From Saccharum officinarum (Eukaryota; Streptophyta; Magnoliopsida; Poales; Poaceae), in NCBI GenBank assembly GCA_020631735.1, contig CM036201.1:76336353-76400352 (forward strand): DNA of 64,000 bases, given 5' to 3'. This document shows positions 54,137 to 64,000 of this stretch, piece after piece (position 1 is the first letter of the stretch; each line of letters opens with the position of its first letter). The translations under genes and the position numbers were made by a program. The notes under the pieces were generated by a model. The model was not told the DNA's origin. It searched no databases and saw nothing but the letters and a program-made list of their open reading frames with translations.

Positions 54137-56814
54137 GCCCTCCCCCTTATAAAAATCTCGTCCCGAGATTTGGTTACGAACCATTTATTATAAAAATCTC
54201 CGTATGCTTTTTGTAAGTATTCACCCGTTTCCCACGATGCATCTCCCTCATCATGGTGACTCCATTGTATCTTATATGTTTTCACCACACTGTTCCGAGT
54301 AGCCCTTTCTTTGGAATCCAAAACTCGAATTGGCTGCTCACGATACACTAGATCTGACTTAAGTTTTATGCTTCGGGGTTCAATTATTTCCTTTGGAACG
54401 CGCAAACATTTCTTGAGATGTGATATGTGAAAAACTGGGAATATAGCACCCATTGATTCTGGTAATTCCAATTTGTAAGCCACTGGACCCTTCCTTTCCA
54501 AGATTTTGTAGGGTCCGACAAATCTGGCGGCAAGCTTTCTGCGTAATCCAAACCGCTTCTTCTTCATTGGCGTGACTTTCAGATAAACATAGTCACCAAC
54601 TTCAAACACAAGTGGTCTCCTTCTTTTATCCGCATAACTTTTCTGACGTGACTGAGCTGCTCTCATATTTTGCTGAATGATATGAACTTTCTTTTCGGCT
54701 TCTTCCACGAAGTCAATACCATAATACCTTCTTTCCCCTGGCTCAATCCAGTTTAAAGGTGTTCTACACTTTCGTCCATACAAAACCTCAAAAGGTGCCA
54801 TTTTGATACTTTCTTGATAGCTATTATTATATGCGAATTCTGCTAGAGGTAACCACGACTCCCATGAACCTCTAGAAGACAACACACAAGCTCTCAACAT
54901 ATCTTCTAAAATAGCATTAACTCTTTCAGTCTGACCATCTGTTTGAGGATGATAGGCAGTGCTACGAATCAGACTAGTCCCCAAACCTTTGTGCAAGTGC
55001 TCCCAAAAGTGAGCAGTGAACTGGGATCCTCTATCAGACACTATAGTCTTCGATATGCCATGCAATCTCACAATCTCTGCAATATACTTCTCGGCATATT
55101 GAGGTGGTCTATAAGCTGTCTTGACAGGCAAAAAGTGAGCGGTCTTGGTAAGACGGTCCACGATTACCCAAATCGAATCATGGCCTTTCTGAGTAGTGGG
55201 CAAACCTGTGATGAAATCCATACTTATATCATCCCACTTCCAACTAGGTACTGACAAAGGTTGCAACAATCCGGCAGGTTTCATGTGAAAAGCTTTTACT
55301 CGACAACATGTGTCATATCTGGCTACATAAGCTGCAATTTCCTTCTTCATCTTTGTCCACCAAAAACGAGGCCTTAGTTCTTGATGCATTTTACTACTGC
55401 CAGGATGAATGGATAACTTAGAGTGATGAGCTTCATCCATAATTTTATTCTTAAGCTCTCTATCCTTTGGAACAACAAGACGGTTGTCGAACCACAACAC
55501 GTCCTGCTCGTCCACTCTGAAGTGTTTTGAAGGTTCTTCTTTAATTTTCCTTTTGATGTGGAATATCCCTTTGTCTGCTTTCTGACCTTCTATTATCTTA
55601 CTCTCCAAGGTACAACTGATCTGAATACTATGTAACACGACAGGGTGCATTAGATTAAAACCATCTTCGAGTAAGGGTTGCATATTCAGACAATGCGACT
55701 TTCTACTCAAAGCATCGGCTACCACATTGGCTTTCCCAGGGTGATACTGTACCTTCAAGTTGTAATCTTTAATTAGTTCTAACCATCTTCGCTGTCTCAT
55801 GTTTAATTCTGGTTGGGTGAAAATGTACTTGAGACTCTTGTGATCGGTGAAAACATTGCACACATTACCAAGTAAATAGTGTCTCCAAATCTTTAAGGCA
55901 TGCACCACGGCGGCAAGCTCAAGATCGTGTGTTGGATAATTGATTTCATGTTTTCTCAGCTGATGGGAGGCATAAGCAATGACTCTTCCTTCTTGCATTA
56001 GAACATAGCCTAATCCTATTTTTGAGGCGTCACAGAACACATCAAAAGGTTTCTCGATGTTTGGCTGTGCAAGAACTAAAGTAGTGGTCAACAGTTTCCG
56101 CAAGGTGTGGAAAGCTGTCTCACACTCCTCTGTCCACACGAACTTATGATCTTTCTGTAACAGACTTGTCATTGGCTTAGCAATCTTCGAGAAGTCTGGG
56201 ATAAAGCGGCGATAGTAACCAGCTAACCCTAGGAAACTCCTGACTTCTGGCACTGTGGTTGGAGTTTTCCAATCCATAACCTCTTGCACTTTGCTCGGAT
56301 CTACCGAAACTCCATTCTCCGATAGAATATGACCAAGGAAAGGAACTTTCTTCAACCAAAATTCACATTTGCTGAACTTAGCATACAACTTATGATCTCT
56401 TAATCTGGTCAAGACAATTCTCAGATGTTCTTCATGATCTTTCTCATTCTCAGAGTATACTAGAATCTCATCAATGAAGACAACTACAAACTTGTCCAAC
56501 TTTGGCATGAAAACCGTATTCATCAGATACATAAAATATGTAGGAGCATTTGTTAAGCCAAAGGACATAACAAGATACTCGTACAACCCGTATCTGGTAG
56601 AAAAGGCGGTTTTCGGGACATCTTGTGGCCTGATCTTTATCTGATGATACCCTGATCTTAGGTCTATTTTGGAGAACACTCTAGCTTTAGCCAACTGATC
56701 AAACAAAACATCGATATGAGACAAAGGATATTTATTCTTGATAGTTACAGCATTAAGAGGTCGATAATCCACACACATTCTTAGAGTACCCTCTTTCTTT
56801 TTCTTCACGAACAA
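54043..56814 (-). CDS. Pol: reverse transcriptase, RNase H, integrase, chromodomain
   Basis: A 923-codon frame. RT starts [20 protein letters not shown]; the catalytic box reads FIDEILVYS, where FIDD is usual (GAG at 56467-56469). RNase [33 protein letters not shown]. Integrase zinc region keeps [10 protein letters not shown], but CxxC reads YDTC. Core Asp in [10 protein letters not shown], Asp in VSDRGSQF and Glu in QTERVN are all present. C-terminal chromodomain-like stretch [20 protein letters not shown] near residues 850-880. The frame has no stop before the polypurine tract and runs about 30 codons into the LTR. The RT start is shifted from gag by 1-nt losses near 56943 and 56851. It acts in the nucleus and in particles. 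Confidence 0.93.
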   Translation of the reverse strand: MFVKKKKEGTLRMCVDYRPLNAVTIKNKYPLSHIDVLFDQLAKARVFSKIDLRSGYHQIKIRPQDVPKTAFSTRYGLYEYLVMSFGLTNAPTYFMYLMNTVFMPKLDKFVVVFIDEILVYSENEKDHEEHLRIVLTRLRDHKLYAKFSKCEFWLKKVPFLGHILSENGVSVDPSKVQEVMDWKTPTTVPEVRSFLGLAGYYRRFIPDFSKIAKPMTSLLQKDHKFVWTEECETAFHTLRKLLTTTLVLAQPNIEKPFDVFCDASKIGLGYVLMQEGRVIAYASHQLRKHEINYPTHDLELAAVVHALKIWRHYLLGNVCNVFTDHKSLKYIFTQPELNMRQRRWLELIKDYNLKVQYHPGKANVVADALSRKSHCLNMQPLLEDGFNLMHPVVLHSIQISCTLESKIIEGQKADKGIFHIKRKIKEEPSKHFRVDEQDVLWFDNRLVVPKDRELKNKIMDEAHHSKLSIHPGSSKMHQELRPRFWWTKMKKEIAAYVARYDTCCRVKAFHMKPAGLLQPLSVPSWKWDDISMDFITGLPTTQKGHDSIWVIVDRLTKTAHFLPVKTAYRPPQYAEKYIAEIVRLHGISKTIVSDRGSQFTAHFWEHLHKGLGTSLIRSTAYHPQTDGQTERVNAILEDMLRACVLSSRGSWESWLPLAEFAYNNSYQESIKMAPFEVLYGRKCRTPLNWIEPGERRYYGIDFVEEAEKKVHIIQQNMRAAQSRQKSYADKRRRPLVFEVGDYVYLKVTPMKKKRFGLRRKLAARFVGPYKILERKGPVAYKLELPESMGAIFPVFHISHLKKCLRVPKEIIEPRSIKLKSDLVYREQPIRVLDSKERATRNSVVKTYKIQWSHHDEGDASWETGEYLQKAYGDFYNKWFVTKSRDEIFIRGRAVTLRCYASICMTIICMAFPIIIIIHVNIII
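54137..54150 (-). other. Polypurine tract of the Tekay element
   Basis: Minus strand ATAAGGGGGAGGGC directly abuts the 3' LTR, the expected plus-strand primer. Confidence 0.8.
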
Positions 56815-56893
56815 GGCAGGACATCCCCATTCAGACTTACTTGGTCGGATAAACCCTTCTTTAGCAATTCTTCTAGTTGCTTCTTCAGCTCAG

Positions 56894-58261
56894 CTAACTC
56901 ATCCGGAGGCATCCGATAAGGTCTCCTCGAAATAGGAGCTGTTCGGGGATCAACTCGATTCCAAACTCAACATCTCTATCTGGAGGAAGGCCAGGTAACT
57001 CGTCTGGAAACACATCCGGGAACTCACACACTACCGGGATCTGGTGGATAGGAACAACTTCCATGGCACAGGTCACACTTACAAGGTCTGTTCTTTCGGG
57101 CAATGGTACCTGAAAAGTACCCTCTGCCTGCGGATCCTTAAGGGTAAGCAATCGACTGCTTGTATCAATGACTGCTCCCCAGTCTTTCATCCAGTTCATT
57201 CCTATTATGACATCCAAAACTAGTCCCGGCATAACTATCAGGTTCACTCGAAACTTTCGACTATCTAACTCAAGGGTTGCCCCTCTAACCATCTTATTGG
57301 TTAGCACATCAGCCCCTGCTGAACTTATGCGATAACCATAACTCAATTCTGTGCATAGTTGTTCATGCTTCCGTGCAAATGCTTGACTCATAAAAGAATG
57401 CGAGGATCCAGAATCAAATAGAACAACTGCAGGGTGATGGTTAACAAGAAACTTACCGGCAGTTACAGGTTCTCCTTCAGGAATCTCATCAACGGTGGTA
57501 TGGTGTACACGGGCAGTGTAAGTCTGTTGTTTCTTTCTAGGCGGATAAGGGCAGAACTTTGAAAAGTGGCCTGGCTGACCACAATTGTAGCAGGGCCCCT
57601 TCACTGTACCAGCAGATCCTATAGCTCCCTTGGAGTTGCTCTGTTCTGCAGCTGTGGTGATCTTTGCTGGCGGCACGGCCATCTTGTACGGCTTCTGTGG
57701 TCCCTTGTAGTTCTGAGTTTTATGCTGTGGAGGCCTGAACCTTGCACCAGGTGCGGACGGACGATAAGAAAGACGATTTGCAGTGACAACTCTGGACTGG
57801 GAGGGTCCTGACTCAAACACCCTCTTGCGATTCTTGGATGCAGTGTAGGCGTTGTTGTTCTTTTCTTGCTTCAAACAATCACTGACAAAGTCATTGAACC
57901 TGGCGCGGGTATTGGTACCCACATGCTTCATCATCTTCGGACTTAACCCTCTCTTGAAACTAGCAATTCTCTTTGCATCTGTGTCGACCATGTCTGGAGC
58001 ATAGCGGCACAAGTTGTTAAATGCATGCAAATACTGTGTTACAGTCTTGGTACCCTGATTTAAGGCCAAGAACTCTCCGAGCTTCATCTCAACCAACCCT
58101 GGGGGAATATAAGCTCCCTTAAACGCTTCAGTGAATTCTCTCCAAGTAATCTGGGCATTGGGAGGAAAGGTGGTGCGGTGATGCTTCCACCACATCCCTG
58201 CTGGTCCCTGTAACTGATGTGCAGCATATTCTGTCTTTAGAACTTCTGTCAGTCTCAGCAC
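56894..58261 (-). CDS. Gag (main part) and aspartic protease
   Basis: A frame of 455 codons: the retrotransposon Gag domain ([48 protein letters not shown]), zinc knuckle [15 protein letters not shown] (CX2CX4HX4C), then protease with [15 protein letters not shown] (catalytic DSG), and [17 protein letters not shown]. It ends in a shifted tail after FGIELIP, where the frame slips near 56943. The upstream part lies in a different frame because of an indel near 58259. Gag forms the particle and binds RNA; the protease cuts the polyprotein. Confidence 0.92.
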   Translation of the reverse strand: MLRLTEVLKTEYAAHQLQGPAGMWWKHHRTTFPPNAQITWREFTEAFKGAYIPPGLVEMKLGEFLALNQGTKTVTQYLHAFNNLCRYAPDMVDTDAKRIASFKRGLSPKMMKHVGTNTRARFNDFVSDCLKQEKNNNAYTASKNRKRVFESGPSQSRVVTANRLSYRPSAPGARFRPPQHKTQNYKGPQKPYKMAVPPAKITTAAEQSNSKGAIGSAGTVKGPCYNCGQPGHFSKFCPYPPRKKQQTYTARVHHTTVDEIPEGEPVTAGKFLVNHHPAVVLFDSGSSHSFMSQAFARKHEQLCTELSYGYRISSAGADVLTNKMVRGATLELDSRKFRVNLIVMPGLVLDVIIGMNWMKDWGAVIDTSSRLLTLKDPQAEGTFQVPLPERTDLVSVTCAMEVVPIHQIPVVCEFPDVFPDELPGLPPDRDVEFGIELIPEQLLFRGDLIGCLRMS

Positions 58262-58656
58262 ACAAACTTATCTTCCATAGTGTTGATCCATTCTTCAGCG
58301 TCGAGTGGCTCTGCTGCTTCCTTGAAAATAGGTGGCCTAGTATCCATGAAATCCTTGAAATTGCTGTACTGGTTCACTCCATGGCCACCACCTTGATTAT
58401 TTCCTCTCTGAACATTTTCAGCGATGGTACGCAGAAAATCTTCCATATTCCTTTGTGACTGCTCGGCGTTGCGCTGGCTTCCAAGGAACTGTGCGAAGAA
58501 CACTTCTGCAGTGAGCGGTGGAGGAGGGGGCAATTGTGGCTCTGGCTGTGGCTCCTGGTGATTGACGTTGTTTGCACCACCCCCACCAGCCCCTGCACCG
58601 TTGCCACCAGTTTCAGCGGCCTCATACGTGGCACGGCGAGTGTTTGCCATCTGCAT
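58255..58656 (-). CDS. Gag N-terminal part
   Basis: Starts MQMANTRRATYEAAETGG (the second Met at 58650, MANTRR, is equally possible). Gly- and Pro-rich linkers (NGAGAGGGGANN, PQPEPQLPPPPP) lead to LTAEVFFAQFLGSQRNAEQS, FKDFMDTRPPIFKEA and ECW-like DAEEWINTMEDKF. It stops at 58255-58257 through a 1-nt shift relative to the rest of Gag. Confidence 0.88.
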   Translation of the reverse strand: MQMANTRRATYEAAETGGNGAGAGGGGANNVNHQEPQPEPQLPPPPPLTAEVFFAQFLGSQRNAEQSQRNMEDFLRTIAENVQRGNNQGGGHGVNQYSNFKDFMDTRPPIFKEAAEPLDAEEWINTMEDKFVC

Positions 58657-58988
58657 ATTTCAGCAACAAGTAATAATTGAGCGAAGTGGTAGTAATTGTA
58701 TCCGAATGAACAATCATGCCATACTGAATTTATTGGAGAGAACAAGTCATGCAATAAGACAGAGGCACAATAATCACATTCCAATTAAAACAACATCACT
58801 AATCAAATTACTTCGAATGCAACATCGCGTTCCATACAACCATGTTGCCAGCATACATACACTGGACTTTTATGTGTTCAAGCATCACATACACAACCAA
58901 GATCCAAAAGATCGCCAGTCTCAAGATCGAACAGGATACAACACGATACATGGGAACCAAAAGAAGGCCATCGCGATAAAGCCTATCA
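58657..58988. other. Spacer between extra frame and gag
   Basis: Short stretch with stops in all frames on the element strand. Could hold a splice or reinitiation signal; none is clear. Confidence 0.35.
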
Positions 58989-59979
58989 CTAACGCAAGGC
59001 AACTAGCCTACTCCTCGGGGCGTCGTCGAGGTCGGAGGCGTCACCATTGCTACCATCAGTAGCGGCGTCGTCGTCGACGTCCATCTGGGCGGCGTCCGGA
59101 GGAGCATACGGGCCTATCCCGTTGTAGAGGGCATGGAACTCTTCATGCAAGTTGGCATTATACCCTTCTAGCTCCTCGACCCTTTGCCTGAGAAGGTCCC
59201 TCTCGTTCCAGGCTTCATTCCTTTCCTGCACTAGCTGTCCCATCATGCGATCTGCATTTCTGTTGGCCTGAGTCAACGTCTGTACCCGCTGCATAGCACT
59301 CTCACCTCTCTCGAGAGCCCGATCTCGCTGCAAGCTCATGTCGGCCAACTGCTCCTGCAAGCTAGCTATAGCACGTGCTTGCTTCTTCTTCTGCTTCCTT
59401 GCTTCAAGCCGATCATCACCTCTCAGACCAGTCAAGGTCCAATAGGTATTCTCAAGACCCTGGTATGCTCTGATGGCTGCATACATGGCACTCATCGTGT
59501 GGTTTGTCGCTAGCCTGTCTTTCACTTGGGCCTCTAACCAAAGCACTACCTTGTGGCTGCACCCAAATGGCATCACGAGGATCATCTCTCGGGAAGGTAC
59601 CGGCCAAGGCTGCTGCCAACTCATTAGGAACCTGCTCATTATGTCTCGGATGACGTGAAAGGCTGCACCCTCTGCACCCTCAACTGGAGTGCGCCTTCAA
59701 ACTCCAAATGCCAACCAGCCCATTCTGGCGCATCACCAAGGGCAGGGACGGTGATCTCCACTATTGCAAGTCCATCCTCAGCTAGCTGGCTCTCATTCCA
59801 AGAGTACACCGGCTCTTGACCCTCTGGGTACCCCACATCATGGAGCACTCTCCAAAGCAAGGTGGGCATGCCAAACTCACTTAGAAAAGTGTCCGTGCTG
59901 CGGCGCTCCCGCGGGCCATCTGGTGACGTGGTGCTCTTCCACCAGTGGACTTACGGGCAGTCTTCTTCGTGCGGGCCAT
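58989..59979 (-). pseudogene. Extra sense gene upstream of gag: histone-H3-tail-like start, coiled coil, acidic tail
   Basis: The ATG at 59979 opens MARTKKTARKSTGGRAPRHQ, then 12 residues and a stop (59881-59883). Against H3 residues 1-21, 17 match; R2, T3, K4, R8, K9 and S10 are kept, K14 is Arg and K18 is His. In other frames follow MPTLLWRVLHDVGYPEGQEP and GDAPEWAGWHLEFEGA (59869-59639), then YAAIRAYQGLENTYWTLTGL, a long coiled coil (RKQKKKQARAIASLQEQLAD and VEELEGYNANLHEEFHA), and an acidic end MDVDDDAATDGSNGDASDLD (58989-59400). At least three single-base shifts break it; homologous spacing suggests one ancestral gene of about 330 codons. No known domain besides the H3-like tail. Function is unknown. 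Confidence 0.7.
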
Positions 59980-60753
59980 CTATAGCACAAGTTTTAAATT
60001 ACCCGGTGAGACATATTTTAAGTTGATGTCACTTTTATCAAACTGGGATAATCCTTTTATAAGGGGAGGAATGCAGGTTATGAATGAAATGCTTAGGCAG
60101 TATGATGCATGCGCGAGTCTTACGTTCTCACAAACTTAGAAAATAAAGACATCTAACGATGAATTCGGTGGCATACAAACGATCTCTCATATACGTAACT
60201 AATTCGATCTACACGATAAACGCTGTTATGTACCTGCAGAAAATTCATTTCAGCCCATTCCCCATGAATGCATGAAAGCAGTAAATCTACCTACACGCTC
60301 TACACGAATCCCCATATGCGTGTACAACGGTAGTAACTACCCAACACATCGTCCTATTGACGGCATCGCCTCAACGGACGGAACACCCACACATGCGATA
60401 CTTTCATAAAAACATGTGTACAACATGTAATTATTCTAGTATCATATAAAACACTCTCCCTAGATCGGCGGTGTATCCGATCATGCTCTCACAGCTCACA
60501 CTTACCAAAGCGTAGAGGTAACTGATCCATACATTACCACTCAATTAAGTGGCACTCATACAATATCACGCCGTATGAGCAACGAAAGAGAAATATGGTG
60601 CAAGAACCCCAAGTTAGTACTTAAATAGCCACCTAGAGTCCTTAACTGGGCATACAGGATATGACCACTGGCACACATTTAGTTTTAAAATCACACTTTT
60701 TAAATATAATTTTGTTTTAAATACACTTATGAACAGTAATCACGCTAAACCAT
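59980..60753 (-). other. Tekay leader between PBS and the extra gene
   Basis: About 770 bp, AT-rich, without a coding frame. Expected place of packaging and leader signals; none can be named. Confidence 0.45.
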
Positions 60754-60765
60754 GCTCCGATGCCA
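60754..60765 (-). other. Primer binding site of the Tekay element
   Basis: Minus strand TGGCATCGGAGC lies two bases from the LTR end, matching 10 of 12 positions of TGGTATCAGAGC, the complement of the initiator tRNA-Met 3' end. Confidence 0.85.
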
Positions 60766-60767
60766 GC

Positions 60768-63700
60768 TGTAACAGAACCGCCCAATTATACGAGATTAAG
60801 TAGGAAAATCATCCAACGGAAGGACAATTTAACAAACTTAAGCCCGTATAACCCGGTAGTCCGTGAAATCTCGACGGATTTCAAACCATTTTACATAACA
60901 GCCAAGATCGTACTAAGTTTAGCGGTCACCATCATAAGTTACATAAATGTTCGCGGCATAAAATACATCGGAGTTTAAACATAGTTATTACAAACCAGGT
61001 TTGAATAAAAGTAGCGGAAGCGGTAGTTCAAATCACGCACACACACAACATTTTGGAATAAAGTGCCAGCTTGTGATCATCTCCAGCAAAAGCATCAGAC
61101 GAGAAGTAACGAATGACCATTGCCCATGGTCCTATGCTTCGCCCATTGCAGGATAGAGACAGTTGATACAATAGCCATAGTACATCTGTCCATCTGCAAC
61201 AAGTGGGAACAAAGCCCTGAGTACGAGAAGGTACTCAGCTAGACTTACCCGTCATAAACCAGAAATAAAAGACACCAAGGAATCATGATAGGCTTTTTGG
61301 TGGGGTAGCTGACTCATTTGCAAAAAGGCATTTTTAGCATTTTAGGAAAACCTTTACAAAAGCTTTGCATCAAGTGAAATCTTTATTAACCTGTCAACTA
61401 CATTTGCACCTGTACTAAAGTAACATGTAATTAAATAGGCAATGATAACCAATGATCATTAACAACTTCCATTATGTCATAATTCATATAACTGTCCAAG
61501 TGTTCCATCAATATTACTACGATGAAGTAGCTCAAGTCAAGTGTTCACTATCCAGTGAACGATGGCGATTCGAATCGATTATTAACCAGCTGGTAAGTTA
61601 TTCCTCACACAAACCTCACTCACCCGCTAAAGTGAGGTGTTGGTCGCCGAGTCAACCATTCAGGTAAAGTCGCGAGCTTGCCAGGAACCACTTGTACCCG
61701 GGGGCCGCCCGACTGCTCTTTGGCCTTATCATCGCGCCCCCGTATCCTGCCACTACTGCTCCGGTACAGTGCGTTGCGGGCAATTCACTCGGCCCGAATA
61801 ATCTCCCAGTTTGGTCGGAAGGTACTTTATCCGGCCAGCTAAATGTGAGGCATGCGTTCAACATGACCCGAGGGACAACAACGGACGGTCCTTAATCGAC
61901 ACAGACGGAAAACACTACAGTCCAAAACCCTGCAAGTTTCCGCCCGGTCTCAAATTCATTTCACACTTAGTTATACCATGACTTCATAGTCAACCAAACA
62001 GATCCAGGTAACCACCTATAGCTCGCAGGTGACAGGAAATCACCCGACTTCTACCGGTCTAAGCCAGCTAAGCATTGACTTGACTGCGGATACCAGGGTA
62101 ACAAGGATATGGTATACAAAGGTAAGCAAGGTATAATGCAGCAACGTTTGCAAACAACTCCTAAACGTAATGCATCAAATTAAGTAAAGTTAATAATAAA
62201 TTATTTGCAAACCGGGAGAGAAATGCTCCGGGGCTTGCCTCTCTCGAAGGAGCTTGGACGGTGATCGGGGCACTCCGGGAGATCTTCACCGCCTCTTCTT
62301 CGGCTTCTGTCACCTCCTGCTGCTGCACCTCGATCTGCTCCTCTGGCTCCTCGGGTAAGACGACTGGGTTCTCGGTTTGCGATCCTGTATGATGCAATGC
62401 GCGTAAGTGATTATGCAAGTATGCATCGAAGGAGATGAATGCAATGAATATGTTGAAATGCAAGGTAGTCAACATCATCCAGAAACTATACACTACAAGC
62501 ACATGTCATCTACTGCATTCTCTTCTACTACTATTATGTTAAGTTAACCTACCTTATGAAATGCTTCAAAGATACACCAAAGCTTTACTAATTTCTTAAT
62601 CACACTTAAAGCAATTGCTTAAACCCTAAGTAATAATAGTAGGTTTGAATAGCAACATATATTTCTGATGCTCCTAAAAATCTAAGAAAATTACAGTAGC
62701 ATAATACTACTCTAAACAGACTACCATAAAAATTTCATGGCATTTGGATAAGTAAACCATCCTATACAAAAATGACAAGCTATAGCATAAAAATGAGCAT
62801 GAAATTACTTTGTACTATGGAAAGTGTCAAACAACAGAATTAATATTTTTCCTAGGTTCTTTATAGCATACTATGACTGTACAAAAATTATCACATGCAT
62901 GTTTTATACAAAGTTTGCTCTCTAGCAAAAATAACAAAAATCAGCCATTAAAGGCACTTGAACTACACTTCAAATTTTTCCCACAGAACATGCATGAAAC
63001 ATATTTTTCCTAGGAAGTACATGATATAAGAAGATTAACAAACTTGAAATCATATTTTTCTGATACATATAGGATTTACTAGCTATTTTACAAGATATCA
63101 GCAATATTAAGAATTAATTAAAGCTCTACAGAAAAGTATCCCAAAAATGACATGCAATATTTTAGATTGTAGATCTGGTTCCAGTGAATCCCGAGAAATT
63201 TATTTCATAATTTTTGGAGCTGAAATGACAACTAAAACATTTTTTCCAAAGCATTTTCAACAAGAATAATAAAAGAAAATGGAAATGGATTTTCATAACG
63301 GCACTGGGCCGGCCCGGGGAATCAAGCGGCCCATAGCCGTTCTCGGCCTGGCATCGCGCGCGGGGGGAAATGGCGAGCCAGCCTGCTCGGGGCGCGGCCC
63401 ACAGGGCGTAGCCCAGTCCACCGAGAGGAGGGGGAAACGGAGCGCGGTCGCCGGCGTCCAGGGTCTCGCCGTCACGGCGGCGGCCGAGGGCAACGGCCGG
63501 CTCCGGCCAAACCGCGACCAGCTAAGGAGCGCAACATGCTCGCACGAGAGTAGCGAACACGTGAAGGGGACGCGGGAGGGCAGAGAGAGAGCGAGTGAGG
63601 CGGTGCGCGGGGCACGAGCTCGACGGCACCGATGCGGTGGCGCGGCGGAGCGAGGGAAATTGAGCCCTACCGAGGCAAATGAGGGGATGGCGACACCCAT

Positions 63701-64000
63701 TCGGAGGAGGGAAGGATGGGGCGGAGCCTCGTGCACGGGCAATTAGACGGAGGTGGTCCACCGATGCCGGAACAGGGCGGGGACGGTGGCGGAGCTTGGT
63801 GGCGAGCGGTGTTCCGCTGCGGTTTCACCGGAGGGAGGAAGAAGGGAAGCAACGAGGCACAAGTGGGAGAGAAACCAGGTGCCGGGCGATTTTGAAGCGG
63901 AGCGTGGCGCGGGGTCCACGGCGGCCACGCGGTGGCGTCGCCGGCATGCGGCCGCCACGCGGCGGGCGTTTTCTGCCGGGGCGACAGCGCGCGCGGCGGG
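60768..64000 (-). repeat. 5' LTR of the Tekay element, partial
   Basis: Collinear with 50263 onward over 3.2 kb with scattered substitutions and small indels; the remaining ~0.6 kb is outside the window. The copy of the acidic frame (about 62205-62384) is shifted by a 1-nt loss. The GC island begins at about 63290. Confidence 0.95.

Larger units (their letters stand above)
50263..64000 (-). mobile_element. Tekay-clade chromovirus (Ty3/gypsy), 5' LTR running off the window
   Basis: Minus-strand order: 5' LTR (from beyond 64000 to 60768), PBS (60765-60754), extra frame with H3-like start (59979-58989), gag-protease (58656-56894), pol with chromodomain (56814-54043), polypurine tract (54150-54137), 3' LTR (54136-50263). 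The left flank is CCCAC (50258-50262); the partner is outside. About two dozen differences separate the first ~1.8 kb of the two LTRs by eye, so insertion is fairly recent. Frame shifts in gag and pol and a changed RT residue argue against self-mobility. It inserted beside the LINE fragment. Confidence 0.93.

Overview
The window reads as nuclear DNA of a grass (Poaceae), probably panicoid. The case rests on a CACTA element with TNP2 and Ptta-type genes, Tat and Tekay gypsy elements, Maximus/SIRE-like copia LTRs, Tourist-like MITEs, and wall-associated kinase (WAK) genes with grass-style introns. The species cannot be fixed by reading alone. It is a transposon-dense, gene-poor region, and every host-type gene I can recognise is broken. 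A run of exactly 100 N at 23894-23993 is a scaffold gap.

Layout. (1) 1-12077: the 3' part of a Tat-lineage Ty3/gypsy element: pol remnant (+), tandem repeats, a long multi-exon antisense gene with a Transposase_28-like N-terminus, polypurine tract and 3' LTR. It is itself interrupted by a 2.5-kb Tekay-type solo LTR (5752-8297). (2) 12078-23893: a CACTA (En/Spm) complex on the minus strand: a TNP2 transposase at the right, a Ptta/Ulp1-type gene at the left cut by the Tat insertion, and between them subterminal-type repeats, two TATA promoters, an unrecognised spliced gene and two inverted arrays of tRNA-like modules. (3) 23994-25138: a copia LTR piece and a DNA-transposon remnant. (4) 25139-31800 and 39880-48960: two copies of a WAK segment. 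Copy A has only the extracellular exons; copy B runs through to a kinase exon, but both carry disabling lesions. (5) 31385-35390: a MITE, then a copia solo LTR with perfect 5-bp duplications, holding two hAT elements. (6) 36818-38800: a MITE ending 4 bp before the ATG of a broken serine:glyoxylate aminotransferase gene, which converges on an EF-hand gene fragment. (7) 48970-50230: a LINE ORF1 fragment with tandem 5' monomers and a MITE inside. (8) 50263-64000: a young Tekay chromovirus on the minus strand with ~3.87-kb LTRs; its 5' LTR runs off the window.

The most unusual item is in the Tekay element. Between its 5' LTR and gag, on the sense strand, an extra reading frame opens with a peptide matching the histone H3 tail at 17 of the first 21 positions, keeping the residues at R2, T3, K4, R8, K9 and S10. 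It is followed, through frame breaks, by a coiled coil and an acidic tail. The same element encodes a chromodomain-type integrase C-terminus, so it appears to carry both a mimic of a chromatin mark site and a reader of such marks. Also notable are a short acidic reading frame inside the Tekay LTRs whose differences between diverged copies are mostly synonymous, and the inverted tRNA-like arrays of the CACTA complex.
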